64,000 nt of DNA, taken from NCBI GenBank assembly GCA_001464575.1, contig LNFE01000146.1:60261-124260 (forward strand). The letters run 5' to 3'. Position numbers and translations under genes: made by a program. Positions 8,602-18,151 of the stretch are shown piece after piece. Positions within the stretch are counted from its first letter, which is position 1. Every line of letters begins with the position of its first letter. Below the pieces are notes generated by a model. The model was not told the DNA's origin, did no database searches, and saw only the letters and a list, made by a program, of their open reading frames with translations. Source of the stretch: Acidobacteria bacterium Ga0077553. GTDB lineage: Bacteria; Acidobacteriota; Terriglobia; Bryobacterales; Bryobacteraceae.

Positions 8602-10151
8602 TACCCTTGAACTCGTTTTTCCTTGCCGGACCAGAACGCTTCTTTCAGTTCGAGCTTCCGGATTTTGCCCGTGCCGGTCTTCGGCAGCGCTTCGGCGCGA
8701 AACTCTATGATGCGCGGATGCTTAAAGCGGCCGAGCCGTTCGCCGAGGAAGGCGAGCAACTCTTCGGTCGCCAGCTCCGAGCCGGGCTTGCGCACGATCA
8801 CCGCCGCCGGCACCTCGCCCCACTTCTCGTCCGGCGCGGCCACCACGGCGCATTCGAGCACCGCCGGATGAGCCGCAATCGCCCGCTCCACTTCGATCGA
8901 GGAGATGTTCTCGCCGCCGCTGATGATGATCTCCTTCTTGCGATCGACGATGAGCACGTAGCCCTCATCGTCCCAAACGGCCATGTCGCCGGTGTGGAAC
9001 CAGTCGCCGTCCATCACCGCGGCCGTCGCGGCGGGCTCATTATAGTAGCCCGCCATGACATGGTCGCTGCGCGTGATGATCTCGCCAATCGAAGTGGCAT
9101 CGCGCGGCACGTCCATCCCCTGCGGGTCCACCACGCGAATCTCCACACCCGGTAACGGCCAGCCGGTCATGGCTTGCCGCCGCTGCCGGTCCGCGTCATC
9201 GACGAAGGTCACGCCCGGCTTCGGGCCGGACTTGCTCAGCACCGGCGCAGTTTCCGTCAGGCCGTATCCGGCCGCAGCCTCGCAATGGAAGGCGGCTTCG
9301 AGGCGCGCGATCAACTCCGGCGACGATGCCGCCCCGCCCAGCATGATGTGCCGCAGGCTCGACGTATCGAACTGGCCCAGCTGCGGACAGTTCAACAGCG
9401 CATTGGCCATCGTCGGCACCAGGCACATGTCCGTCGCCTTATGCTCGGCAATCAGCGCGAGCACCCCCGCCGGATCGAACCGCCGAACCATTACCTGTTT
9501 CGTCCCCATCATGGCGCAGGCCTGCGGCATGCCCCAGCCGTTGGCGTGGAACAACGGAATCGTATGCAGGTCCACCTTGGTCTTCGCGTCGTCGAAGGTC
9601 GTGGCGAGCGAGAGCGCATGCAGATAAAGCGTCCGATGGGTCAGGCTGACGCCCTTCGGCGTACCGGTGCTGCCGCTTGTGTAGAAGAGCTCGGCGATCT
9701 GGTTCTCGTCGATCTTCGTCCAATCGCAAGCGGCGGGCGGAGCATTCATCTCAAACTTATCGAGCGCGATCCAGTGTTCGACGGCCGGGCAGGCAAGTCC
9801 GCTGATCAGCCCCGCAAAGTCAGGCTCATAGAACACGATGCGGGCCCCGGAGTGATTCAGGATGCCGGTGATCTCGCCCGCTGTGAGCCGCACGTTTAAC
9901 GGCATCACGATCCCGCCGGCCATCACAACGCCGTAGTAGCCCTCCAGCAGCAGATGGGTGTTGAAGCTGAGGTACGCCACCCGGTCACCCGGCTGCAGGC
10001 CCAGCGCCAGCAACGCTCCGGCGAGGCGCTCACAGCGCTCTGCAAAGTGGCCGTAGGTAAATTGCTTGTCGCCGCAGACGATGCCGATTCGGCGCTTGAA
10101 GAGATCGGCGGCGCGGTAGAGAAAACGAATAGGGGTGAGTGGCAGGTTCAT
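8601..10151 (-). CDS. AMP-dependent acyl-CoA synthetase (fatty-acyl/AMP ligase)
   Basis: A 516-residue member of the ANL adenylating family. Motifs in order: P-loop-like YTSGSTGTPKG (about 163-173), GYGLTETAP (about 292), WFHTGD, VDRKKEIIISGGENIS and the C-terminal lysine motif PKTGTGKIRK. It should activate a medium- or long-chain carboxylic acid to the acyl-CoA through an acyl-AMP. Chain length cannot be read from the sequence. ATG 10151 overlaps the stop of the M28 peptidase gene by four bases. Confidence 0.9.
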   Translation of the reverse strand: MNLPLTPIRFLYRAADLFKRRIGIVCGDKQFTYGHFAERCERLAGALLALGLQPGDRVAYLSFNTHLLLEGYYGVVMAGGIVMPLNVRLTAGEITGILNHSGARIVFYEPDFAGLISGLACPAVEHWIALDKFEMNAPPAACDWTKIDENQIAELFYTSGSTGTPKGVSLTHRTLYLHALSLATTFDDAKTKVDLHTIPLFHANGWGMPQACAMMGTKQVMVRRFDPAGVLALIAEHKATDMCLVPTMANALLNCPQLGQFDTSSLRHIMLGGAASSPELIARLEAAFHCEAAAGYGLTETAPVLSKSGPKPGVTFVDDADRQRRQAMTGWPLPGVEIRVVDPQGMDVPRDATSIGEIITRSDHVMAGYYNEPAATAAVMDGDWFHTGDMAVWDDEGYVLIVDRKKEIIISGGENISSIEVERAIAAHPAVLECAVVAAPDEKWGEVPAAVIVRKPGSELATEELLAFLGERLGRFKHPRIIEFRAEALPKTGTGKIRKLELKEAFWSGKEKRVQG

Positions 10152-11695
10152 TTGGCGAATCGCTTGAAAAAGCTATCAGATTTCCAAGCGGGACGCTGCG
10201 GTTGGTTCGCCGTGCGGGCGACCAGTGCGGCTAAGTATTCTGTAAACCGCCCGGCGGCGGGGATATCCACGGGCTGTGCGAGATCGTCCGAAACGGCGTG
10301 GTAGCGCACCTTCAACCACTCTGCCTGCAGCTTCTCTTCGGGCGAACCCTTCTCATAGCCAAACTTGAAGGCGAGCGACGGAATACCGGCGCGGATAAAG
10401 CTGTACTGATCACTGCGGATGAACCGCCGCTGCTCGGGGATCGGATCGGGCAGCACGGGCAGCTGGAACTCCTTGGCCACTTCGCGGGCCGTATCGCCGA
10501 GGGTGGATTCATCAATGCCGAGCATCGTCAGAAACTTCAGGGCGTGCAACGGCATAAACATGTCCATGTTGCAGTTGGCGATCAACTGCTTGGCCGGCAC
10601 CGTGGGGTTGCGCGCAAAGAACCGCGAACCCTGCAGACCCTTCTCCTCGCCCGTCACCGCCACGAACACGACGCTCCGTTCGAGTGGCGTACCGGCCTTG
10701 AGCAGCCGGGCGACTTCGAGCATCGCCGCCACGCCAGAGGCGTTATCGAGCGCGCCGTTGAAAATGCCATCGCCGGCGAAGGACGTCGTCTTGCCGAGGT
10801 GGTCGAGATGGGCGCTGACGACGATGTACTCATTCTTCCGCTTTGGATGGGAGCCTTCGAGCTTGGCCGCCACATTGGGGCTTTCGAGTTCGCCGCGCTT
10901 CACGGTTATCGTGGCCGCGAGTTCGCCCTGCAATGGAAATTTGGGCAGCGGCTTTTCGGCCGTGGCCAAGTCGAGCAATTCTTTCACGGTATGGCCTGAG
11001 CCGGTAAAGAGGACGTCGGCGTGCTCCGGGTTAAAGGTGAGAGAAACCTGCTGGCCGGCCTCGTCGGAGATCGCGGTCATCGAAGCCTGCAGGCGGGCCG
11101 CCGAAGCGCGCGGCCACGGTGTCGTCTGCACGCGGGGAATCGTAATGAGTCCGATCGCCCCCAACTTCCGCAGCGGCTCCCACCGAACGTCTCCCGATTG
11201 CACATGCGCCGACAGCGGTCCCGGCCAATCCTTCGGGGCGCCGGAAAACATCACGGCGATCTTGCCCTTCAGGTTCAGCCCCTTCAGATCGTCGTGCTTC
11301 ATCTCCGGCACGCGGAGGCCATAGCCGACGAACACCATCGGCGCCTGTACCGTCGGTGACGGGTCGGTCCGCAAGCCGAAGTAGGCCTGCTTGCCGAGTT
11401 CGATCGCCACGGTCTTGCCGTCGCGCACAATGCCTAGCTTTGAGTTCGGCTCGTCAATTTGGCGGGTTGAAAACTTCACCGGCTGCATGTAGCCCTGCGT
11501 CCCGGCGGCAGCCAACCCCAACCGTTCGAACTCCGCGGCGACATAGGCGGCCGCCTTGCGGTGGCCTTCGCTTCCGGTGTTGCGGCCCTCGAGCTTGTCG
11601 TCGGCGAGAAACTGCACGTGTTTCCACCAAAGTTCGCCGTTGTTTTCAGCGGACACAGAAGTTACAAACAGGACAAAGCAAAAGACGCGGCGCAT
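10148..11695 (-). CDS. Secreted M28 family zinc aminopeptidase
   Basis: A 515-residue protein starting MRRVFCFVLF at ATG 11695, behind an AAGGA site about eight bases upstream; the open frame continues upstream to 12298 but that part is antisense to the neighbour. It has a signal peptide, then a PA-like insert (about 120-240), then the M28 catalytic domain. Zinc ligands are visible as SAHLDHLG, GALDNASG, the Glu pair in TGEEKG, Asp in RSDQYSF and His in RYHAVSDD. It probably releases N-terminal amino acids outside the cytoplasm. It is the first gene of the coupled minus-strand run. Confidence 0.92.
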   Translation of the reverse strand: MRRVFCFVLFVTSVSAENNGELWWKHVQFLADDKLEGRNTGSEGHRKAAAYVAAEFERLGLAAAGTQGYMQPVKFSTRQIDEPNSKLGIVRDGKTVAIELGKQAYFGLRTDPSPTVQAPMVFVGYGLRVPEMKHDDLKGLNLKGKIAVMFSGAPKDWPGPLSAHVQSGDVRWEPLRKLGAIGLITIPRVQTTPWPRASAARLQASMTAISDEAGQQVSLTFNPEHADVLFTGSGHTVKELLDLATAEKPLPKFPLQGELAATITVKRGELESPNVAAKLEGSHPKRKNEYIVVSAHLDHLGKTTSFAGDGIFNGALDNASGVAAMLEVARLLKAGTPLERSVVFVAVTGEEKGLQGSRFFARNPTVPAKQLIANCNMDMFMPLHALKFLTMLGIDESTLGDTAREVAKEFQLPVLPDPIPEQRRFIRSDQYSFIRAGIPSLAFKFGYEKGSPEEKLQAEWLKVRYHAVSDDLAQPVDIPAAGRFTEYLAALVARTANQPQRPAWKSDSFFKRFAK

Positions 11696-11739
11696 GAGTA
11701 TCCTTAAGGTTTCGGCCAAGTTGCTGACGGAATCTCCAT

Positions 11740-11745
11740 TATAGT
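11740..11745 (+). promoter_or_regulatory. TATAGT hexamer, candidate -10 element
   Basis: TATAGT ends 12 bases before the ATG of the gamma-glutamyltransferase gene, with GAGGG between. No convincing -35 box is visible. Inferred promoter with a very short leader. Confidence 0.35.
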
Positions 11746-11757
11746 GAGGGCATCCAA

Positions 11758-13590
11758 ATGAAGCGCATTTTCGTGGGGCTGGCCGTAGTCGGTTTACTCG
11801 GCGTCGCAATTGCACAGCGGCGGACCCCGACGGAACGGCCGCAGCGCTACGCCTCACGCGGAACGAAGATCGCCATTGGCGCCGGGACAGACGCGTCGGC
11901 TGATGCCGGCATGCGCCTGGCGCAGAACGGCGGCAACGCGGTGGACGCCGGGGTCGCGGCGATGTTTGCCGCCAGCATGGTAGAGTACTCGCACTTCGGC
12001 TTCGGCGGAGAAGCGCCAATTTTGATTCGTACGAAAGAGGGCAAGGTGGTTTCCATCGCCGGCATCGGCACCATGCCCAAGCTCGCCACGGCTGAGTTGT
12101 TCCGCAACCGGCGGATGCTGCCCGGAGAGATTCAGAACCTGGAACCCAACGGCCTAAAGGGCATGGTGCCGGTGGCCGGTTTGATGCCCGCGCTGGTTCC
12201 CGGCATGGTGGAGGCCGGCCTGGTTGCGCTCCGCGAGTACGGCACCAAGTCCTTTTCTGAAGTGATTCAACCAGCGATCGAGCTAGCCGACGGCGCACCT
12301 CTCGATGAGATGCGCGCGAGCTCTCTCGCCCGGTCGCGACGCTTCTTCGAACTATGGCCGACCTCCAAGGCTGCCTACCTGCCGCCCGGCTTCACGCCGA
12401 TGCCGAGTGCGATTTTTCATCAGCCGGATTTGGCCCGCACGCTCCGGGCGATGGCCGCCGCGGAACTCCGCGCGGTGAAGGGCGGCGCGGCCCGGCAGGG
12501 CGGCATCGACGCCGTCCGCGATTACTTCTACCGCGGCGACATCGCCCGCAAGATCGACGCCTTCAGCAAGGCCAACGACGGCCTGATCCGGTACGAGGAC
12601 ATGGCCGCCTTCCGGCTGAAGCCGGAGGAACCGGTCTCCACCACCTATCACGGCTACACCGTATACAAGCCCGGCTTCTGGAGCCAGGGCCCCATCTTCC
12701 TCGAAGCGCTGAACCTGCTGGAAGGCTTCTCGCTCGGAGAGATGCCCCATAACTCCGCGAAGTATCTGCATACCATCACCGAAGCGCTGAAACTGGGCTA
12801 TGCCGATCGCGATACCTACTACGGTGATCCCACCTTCTCGAAGATCCCCGCCGCCACGCTGCTGTCAAAAGAGTACGCCGCCGAGCGCCGCAAGCAGATG
12901 GGTGACCAAGCCTCCATGGAGTTCCTGCCCGGATTGATCGATGGCAAGAAAGGGCTCCACCCCTCGCAGACGGAGATGGTCCATCACAAGATCGACGATG
13001 AGCTGATGGCGCGCGACACCACCTGCGTCACCGCGGCCGACGCGGACGGCATTATCTTCTCGGTCACTCCTTCCGGCTCGTGGCTGCCCTCGGTGGTCGC
13101 GGGCGACACCGGCATTCCGCTCACGCAGCGGGCCCAGAGCTTTCTGCTGATTGAAGGGCATCCGAACGAACTCGCCGGCGGGAAGCGGCCGCGCGTCACG
13201 CTGAGCCCGACCATCGTCACTCGCGACGGCAAGCCGTTCCTGGCGCTCGCGACCCCCGGCGGCGACAACCAGGATCAGGCTCTGCTGCAGATGTTCCTCA
13301 ACGTCGTCGACTTCGGCATGAACGCGCAGTCGGCCGTTGAAGCGCCCCGGCTGCAGACGCGGCATCTGGTGTCAAGCTTCGATAATCACGCCATGAGCCC
13401 CGGTGATTTGATGCTCGACGAACGCATTTCGCCGAGCGCCATACAGCAGTTGGCCCAGCGCGGCCACCAGGTGAGTACCCGTTCGAAGTGGGCCAGCGGA
13501 TCAGCGCCAGTGATTATCCGCTACGCGCCCGGCGGAACGATTGAGGCGGGGGCGGACCCGTATGGGTACCGCACGGCAAGGGCTTGGTAA
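11758..13590 (+). CDS. ggt: Gamma-glutamyltransferase family protein (Ntn hydrolase), exported
   Basis: A 610-residue precursor with a signal peptide (about residues 1-20). The N-terminal half has the typical NGGNAVDAGVA motif and GFGGEAPIL. The autoprocessing site with the new N-terminal nucleophile Thr is in DTTCVTAADADG (about 420), followed by SGSWLPS and ATPGGDNQDQ of the small subunit. Such enzymes cleave gamma-glutamyl bonds (glutathione, gamma-glutamyl amides) in the periplasm. The usual TTH sequence is TTC here, which may alter specificity. The stop overlaps the DUF72 gene by a few bases. Confidence 0.88.
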   Translation: MKRIFVGLAVVGLLGVAIAQRRTPTERPQRYASRGTKIAIGAGTDASADAGMRLAQNGGNAVDAGVAAMFAASMVEYSHFGFGGEAPILIRTKEGKVVSIAGIGTMPKLATAELFRNRRMLPGEIQNLEPNGLKGMVPVAGLMPALVPGMVEAGLVALREYGTKSFSEVIQPAIELADGAPLDEMRASSLARSRRFFELWPTSKAAYLPPGFTPMPSAIFHQPDLARTLRAMAAAELRAVKGGAARQGGIDAVRDYFYRGDIARKIDAFSKANDGLIRYEDMAAFRLKPEEPVSTTYHGYTVYKPGFWSQGPIFLEALNLLEGFSLGEMPHNSAKYLHTITEALKLGYADRDTYYGDPTFSKIPAATLLSKEYAAERRKQMGDQASMEFLPGLIDGKKGLHPSQTEMVHHKIDDELMARDTTCVTAADADGIIFSVTPSGSWLPSVVAGDTGIPLTQRAQSFLLIEGHPNELAGGKRPRVTLSPTIVTRDGKPFLALATPGGDNQDQALLQMFLNVVDFGMNAQSAVEAPRLQTRHLVSSFDNHAMSPGDLMLDERISPSAIQQLAQRGHQVSTRSKWASGSAPVIIRYAPGGTIEAGADPYGYRTARAW

Positions 13591-14540
13591 GCAATCTTTC
13601 GCTGTTCGCCGCCGAACCGACTAAGCTTGCGCAGAAACTCGCGCGGTTGGCCGAACGCGGCATTCTGATCGGCACGAGTTCCTGGAAGTACGAGGGCTGG
13701 CTCGGCCAAATCTACACGCCAGATCGCTATTTCACCCGGGGCAAGTTCTCGGCCAAGAAGTTCGAGGATACCTGCCTCGAAGAGTACGCCGAAACATTTC
13801 CCATCGTTTGCGGGGACTTCAGTTTTTACCAATTTCCCTCGGAAGAGTACTGGCGGAAGCTGTTCAGCAGTTCGCCAACGTCCCTACGCTTCGCCTTCAA
13901 AGTGCCCGAAGAGATCACCGTGAAAGTGTTCCCGGCGCACGCGCGGTACGGCCGGCGGGCGGGGCTCGAGAATCCGAATTTCTTAGATTTCGACCTGTTC
14001 CGGCAGATGTTCCTCGAACTGCTACGGCCCTACGGCAACCGGGCGATCGTTTTGATTTTTGAGTTCGGTCAGATGTCGCGGAAGACCGTGCCGGACGTCG
14101 ACGCGTTCCTTGAAAAACTGGTGCCGTTTCTCGACAAGCTCCCGGAGGGCCCGCGCTACGCGATCGAACTGCGGAACGCTGAATTTCTGACGCGCGACTA
14201 CTTCGACGCCCTGCACGAACGCGGCGTTGCGCACATCTTCAACGCCTGGACGCGCATGCCGGACCTGCCGGCGCAGACCGCGCTGCCGCAAGCCTATACC
14301 GCCGATTTCACCGTCGTTCGCGCGTTGCTGCGGCAAGGACGGGCGTACGAAGACGCCGTGAAGAGCTTCTCGCCGTACGAAAAGATTCAGGATCCCAACT
14401 TCGAATCGCGCGATGCGCTGCGGGCGCTCATTCAGCGTTCGCTCGGCATGGAGCAGCCCGCCTACATCTTCGTGAATAATCGATTCGAGGGCAACGCGCC
14501 TTCTACGATCGAAGCGGTAGTGGAGGGGATTGACGTATGA
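13584..14540 (+). CDS. DUF72 family TIM-barrel protein
   Basis: A protein of about 318 residues of the DUF72 (YecE-like) family, shown by IGTSSWKYEGW near residue 29, FSAKKFEDTCLEEYAETF, FAFKVPEEITVK and YAIELRNAEFL. The biochemical role of the family is unknown. The only upstream start is TTG 13584, which overlaps the stop of ggt; another TTG near residue 22 lacks a ribosome site, so the N-terminus is uncertain. It overlaps the downstream sulfatase by four bases (ATGA) and is part of a ggt-DUF72-sulfatase run. Confidence 0.85.
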   Translation: MVSNLSLFAAEPTKLAQKLARLAERGILIGTSSWKYEGWLGQIYTPDRYFTRGKFSAKKFEDTCLEEYAETFPIVCGDFSFYQFPSEEYWRKLFSSSPTSLRFAFKVPEEITVKVFPAHARYGRRAGLENPNFLDFDLFRQMFLELLRPYGNRAIVLIFEFGQMSRKTVPDVDAFLEKLVPFLDKLPEGPRYAIELRNAEFLTRDYFDALHERGVAHIFNAWTRMPDLPAQTALPQAYTADFTVVRALLRQGRAYEDAVKSFSPYEKIQDPNFESRDALRALIQRSLGMEQPAYIFVNNRFEGNAPSTIEAVVEGIDV

Positions 14541-15979
14541 TTTCGCGAAGAGAACTGTTGGCGGCGCCGGCCTTATTCCAGCGGACGCCCGCCCGCAGGA
14601 ACGTTCTGTTTCTGATGGCGGATCAGCATCGCGCCGATTGCCTGGGCGGTACCGCGCACACGCCCAACCTCGACCGCTTGGCCGCCGAGGGGAGCCGCTT
14701 CCCCAACGCCTACTCCTCGACGCCCACCTGCACCCCGGCGCGCGCCTGCCTGCTGACCGGCCTTTCGCCCTGGAACCACGGCATGTTGGCCTACGGCCGC
14801 GTGGCCGCGAAATATCCCTACGAAATGCCACGCGCGATGAACGATCTCGGCTACTTCACGGCCGCGATCGGCAAGCTCCACTATGCGCCCCAGCGCAACG
14901 CCCATGGCTTTCAGATGGTGCTTCTTGATGAGAGCGGCCGCGTCGAGAACCCCGAGTTCCGCAGCGACTATCGCAGTTGGTTCGCCTCGCAAGCGCCGCT
15001 GCTGAACCCCGATGCTACCGGCGTCGGCTTCAACGACTACAACGCCAAGCCCTACGTCCTGCCCGAACGGTTGCATCCCACGCGGTGGACCGCCGACTGC
15101 GCCGTCAACTTCCTTGAAGGTTATCAGCGGCCGGAGCCCTTCTTCTTGAAGGTCTCCTTCGCGCGGCCCCACAGCCCGTACGACCCGCCGCAGCGCTGGA
15201 TGGACTTCTACAAAGACCGGCCGCTTCCCGCCTCCGATGTCGCGCCCTGGGCCGAGCGCCACCGTGCGCGGAACACCGAGAAGAACGACATCTGGCGCGG
15301 CGACATGGGCGCGGCGACGGTCCGCGAGTCGCGGCAGGGCTACTGGGCCTCCGTCTCGTTCATCGATGAGCAGATCGGCCGCATCCTCGAAACCCTCGAA
15401 AAACGTGGCCTCGCGGACAGCACGATGGTCGTCTACCTCTCGGATCACGGCGACATGCTCGGCGATCATCACCTTTGGCGGAAGTCCTACGCCTACGAAG
15501 GCTCGGCGCGGGTGCCCATGATTGTCCGGCTCCCCGGCTCCCCCAAAGGCCAGACGATCCTGCAGCCGGTTGAACTGCGCGACCTCTTCCCCACGGTGCT
15601 CGCCGCCGCGGACGCCACGCCGTCCCGGCCCATCGATGGCCGTTCCCTGCTCGACCTCGTCCGCGGCAAAACCGAAGGCTGGCGCGAGTGGATCGACCTC
15701 GAACACGGCGTCTGCTACGACAACGCCAATCAATGGACCGCCCTCACCGATGGCCGCTGGAAGTACATCTTCCACGGCTACACCGGCGAGGAGCAGCTTT
15801 TCGATCTCACGAAGGACCGCGCCGAACTGCGCAATCGCACGGACGATGCCGCGCAGTTGCGCTTATGGCGCGGCCGCATGATCGCTCATCTTGAAGCCCG
15901 CGGTGACGCCTGGGTGAAGGGAGGCAAGTTGGCGACCCGCGAGAAGATGGTGCAGTATTCGCCGCTCTATCCGCGTTAG
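14537..15979 (+). CDS. Sulfatase (Cys-type formylglycine site)
   Basis: A 480-residue alkaline phosphatase-fold sulfatase. The metal site starts in LMADQHRADCLG, and the formylglycine motif is CTPAR (about residue 57) within STPTCTPARACLLTG. The second metal site is YLSDHGDMLGDH. These enzymes hydrolyse sulfate esters of sugars or other organics and need a maturase to convert the Cys. The N-terminus is short and begins MISRREL, a possible but weak Tat-like signal. It overlaps DUF72 upstream (ATGA) and the converging SDR gene by four bases at its end. Confidence 0.9.
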   Translation: MISRRELLAAPALFQRTPARRNVLFLMADQHRADCLGGTAHTPNLDRLAAEGSRFPNAYSSTPTCTPARACLLTGLSPWNHGMLAYGRVAAKYPYEMPRAMNDLGYFTAAIGKLHYAPQRNAHGFQMVLLDESGRVENPEFRSDYRSWFASQAPLLNPDATGVGFNDYNAKPYVLPERLHPTRWTADCAVNFLEGYQRPEPFFLKVSFARPHSPYDPPQRWMDFYKDRPLPASDVAPWAERHRARNTEKNDIWRGDMGAATVRESRQGYWASVSFIDEQIGRILETLEKRGLADSTMVVYLSDHGDMLGDHHLWRKSYAYEGSARVPMIVRLPGSPKGQTILQPVELRDLFPTVLAAADATPSRPIDGRSLLDLVRGKTEGWREWIDLEHGVCYDNANQWTALTDGRWKYIFHGYTGEEQLFDLTKDRAELRNRTDDAAQLRLWRGRMIAHLEARGDAWVKGGKLATREKMVQYSPLYPR

Positions 15980-16728
15980 CGCCGCCGCCAACGGCCTTCG
16001 CTGAACTCCGCTTCACTATCGCGCCAGGGGCCGAATTTGCAGGCCATCTGCCCGCCGTCCACCAGTAGTGTCGTGCCGGTAATGTAGCTTGCCCAGTCGC
16101 TGGCCAGGAAGACGGCCGCCTTGGCCACCTCTTCCGGCTCGCCGCCCCGGCCCATGGGAATGGCGCGGAAATACTCTTTGATCACGGTCTCCGTGTTGAA
16201 CGAGTCGGCAGTCAAGCGGGTACGGATTAGGCCGGGGTTGATCGCATTGACGCGGATGCCATACGGGCCCAGTTCGTTCGCCGCGGTGTGGACGATGCCG
16301 AGCACGCCGGCTTTCGTCGCGTTATAAGCGATCAGGTTCTCCTCGCCGTCGTAGGAGTTTGTCGAGGCGGTGAGAACGATGGCCCCCGGCTTCCCGGCGG
16401 CGCGCATGCGGGCCGCGGCGGCCTGCAGCGTTTCGAACGCGGCGGTCAGGTTTAAGGCGACGGTCTTGTCCCAGACTTCGCGGGTGGTCTCGGGGATCGG
16501 CCGGATGAAGGCGGTGCCGGCGTTGATCATCACGATATCGGGTGCGGGGCCGGCGGAGAAGGCCGCCTCCAGGCTGGCTCGGTCCGTCACGTCGACGGCA
16601 GGCGTGGATTCGAGGTCGAAGATAGTAACTTGCGCTCCACAGGCGGAGAGCGTCTGCGCCATGGCGCGGCCAATGCCATTGGCGCCGCCGGTAACGATAG
16701 CGTTCCGGCCGGAGAGATCGATCTGCAT
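15976..16728 (-). CDS. Short-chain dehydrogenase/reductase
   Basis: A 250-residue classical SDR. It has the cofactor motif GGANGIGRA (about 14-22), Asp in VDVTD, NAGTAF, a catalytic Ser in TASTNSY, YNATK for the Tyr/Lys pair, and the family ending TTLLVDGG. It should oxidise or reduce a small alcohol or ketone with NAD(P); the substrate is unknown. It is divergent from the broken sulfatase (24 bases between starts), which may share its promoter region. Confidence 0.9.
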   Translation of the reverse strand: MQIDLSGRNAIVTGGANGIGRAMAQTLSACGAQVTIFDLESTPAVDVTDRASLEAAFSAGPAPDIVMINAGTAFIRPIPETTREVWDKTVALNLTAAFETLQAAAARMRAAGKPGAIVLTASTNSYDGEENLIAYNATKAGVLGIVHTAANELGPYGIRVNAINPGLIRTRLTADSFNTETVIKEYFRAIPMGRGGEPEEVAKAAVFLASDWASYITGTTLLVDGGQMACKFGPWRDSEAEFSEGRWRRR

Positions 16729-16738
16729 ATTACTACGC

Positions 16739-16744
16739 TATCCT
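16739..16744 (+). promoter_or_regulatory. TATCCT hexamer, candidate -10 element
   Basis: TATCCT ends eight bases before ATG 16753 of the frameshifted sulfatase, within the 24-base divergent gap. One of several TANNNT hexamers at this distance in the window. Confidence 0.3.
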
Positions 16745-16752
16745 GTTCGCTG

Positions 16753-18043
16753 ATGAGTGGTCTAACGCGGCGCGGTTTTTTCAGTATGACGGCAGCCATG
16801 GCGCAAACGGCTCCGCCCCCACTGAACATCGTTTTTCTCTGTTCCGATGACCACACCGCCGCGGATTTGGGCTGCTCCGGAAACGTAAACATCCATACGC
16901 CGAACCTCGATCGGCTCGCCGCGCGCGGCGCCCGGTTCCCCAATTGCTTCGTCGCTTCGCCCCAGTGCAGCCCCAACCGTTCCGCGATTTTCACGGGATG
17001 CACCCCGCACACCACCGGCACCTCGCGGCTCCACACGCCGATGCCGCCGTGGGAAAAGACGTTTCTAGATGCCCTAAAGGAGCGCGGCTACCATACCGGG
17101 GCGTATCGCAAGGTGCATCAGGGCGACGAGTTCAACCGGCGGTTCGACTTCTATCGCGCCGACAAGAAGGCAGCCTTCGCGGAGTTCTTCGATCAGCGCC
17201 TGGCCGACCAGCCGTTTTTTCTCCACGTCGGCTTTACGGATCCACATCGGCCGTACGTGCCGAAGGCATTCGATCCGCCGCATGACCGGTCCAAAGTGCG
17301 CGTGCCAAAGTTTCTACCCGATACCCCGGAAATTCGCGAAGACCTCGGGATGTACGCCGACTTTATCGCGCGCATGGATGCCGAGTGCGGCCAACTGCTC
17401 AGTTTGCTCGAGTCCCGCGGATTGGCCAAAAACACCGTCGTGTTCTTCTCCGGCGACAACGGCATGCCGTTCCCGGGCGCGAAAGGCACCTGCTACGATC
17501 CCGGTCTGAACGTGCCTCTCCTCGTGTATTGGCCGGGTCTCGCACGTGGATTTACCCGCCACTTGGCTCGACCTCGCTGGCGCGCCCGTTCCAGCCAAAA
17601 TGCAGGGGCGGAGTTTCCGGGGCTTGTTAGACGGATCGAGCTATCAGAAGCGGGACGCCGTTTTCAGTGAACGCAACTGGCACGACAATTTCGATCCGAT
17701 CCGCAGCATTCGCACCGAGCGCTACAAGCTGATTTTCAATGCCGCTCCGCATTTTCCGTACCGTCCCGCATGGGACCTGGCCGACAGCTTAACCTGGAAA
17801 AGTTATCTGGATTTGGCGCGGAAGGGGAAGCTCTCGCCTGCCCACGGCCGGCTGGTGCAGCCGGCCCGGCCAATGGTGGAACTGTACGACTTAGCCACCG
17901 ATCCGGACGAGTTTCAGAACCTCGCCGATAGCCCGGCGCACGCTGCCGTACGTCTGGAATTACAGAAAAAACTGGGCGAATGGATGGAGAAGACGTACGA
18001 TTTTCTGCCGCCAACTGCCCCCGGCTGGCCGGTAAGACTATAG
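16753..18043 (+). pseudogene. Sulfatase (Cys-type) interrupted by a frame change near 17540
   Basis: The first part (ATG 16753 to about 17545) encodes a Tat-like leader (LTRRGFFS), LCSDDHTAADLG, the formylglycine motif CSPNR, and the second metal site FFSGDNGMPF, ending in LLVYWPGLAR. The rest of the family continues in the next frame from about 17546 with VDLPATWLDLAGAPVP through ELYDLATDPDEFQNLA to the stop at 18043. Between WPG and DLPAT the family normally has some 15 more residues, so the change looks like a short deletion of length not divisible by three rather than a single base slip. It may be a real pseudogene or an assembly error. Confidence 0.85.
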
Positions 18044-18151
18044 CTTTTGTCTTGACGGGGGAGGCGAAACGATGATACGGTCGGAAATGCGACACACGTC
18101 CTGGGTCAATTTTGCCCCAGCGTGTCTCATGCGTCCGAAGCCTGATCGAGC

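Noticed and set aside
11696..12298. N-terminal extension of the M28 peptidase frame
   Set aside because: It is Arg/Pro/Ser-rich and antisense to the gamma-glutamyltransferase; a signal peptide and an AAGGA site support ATG 11695.
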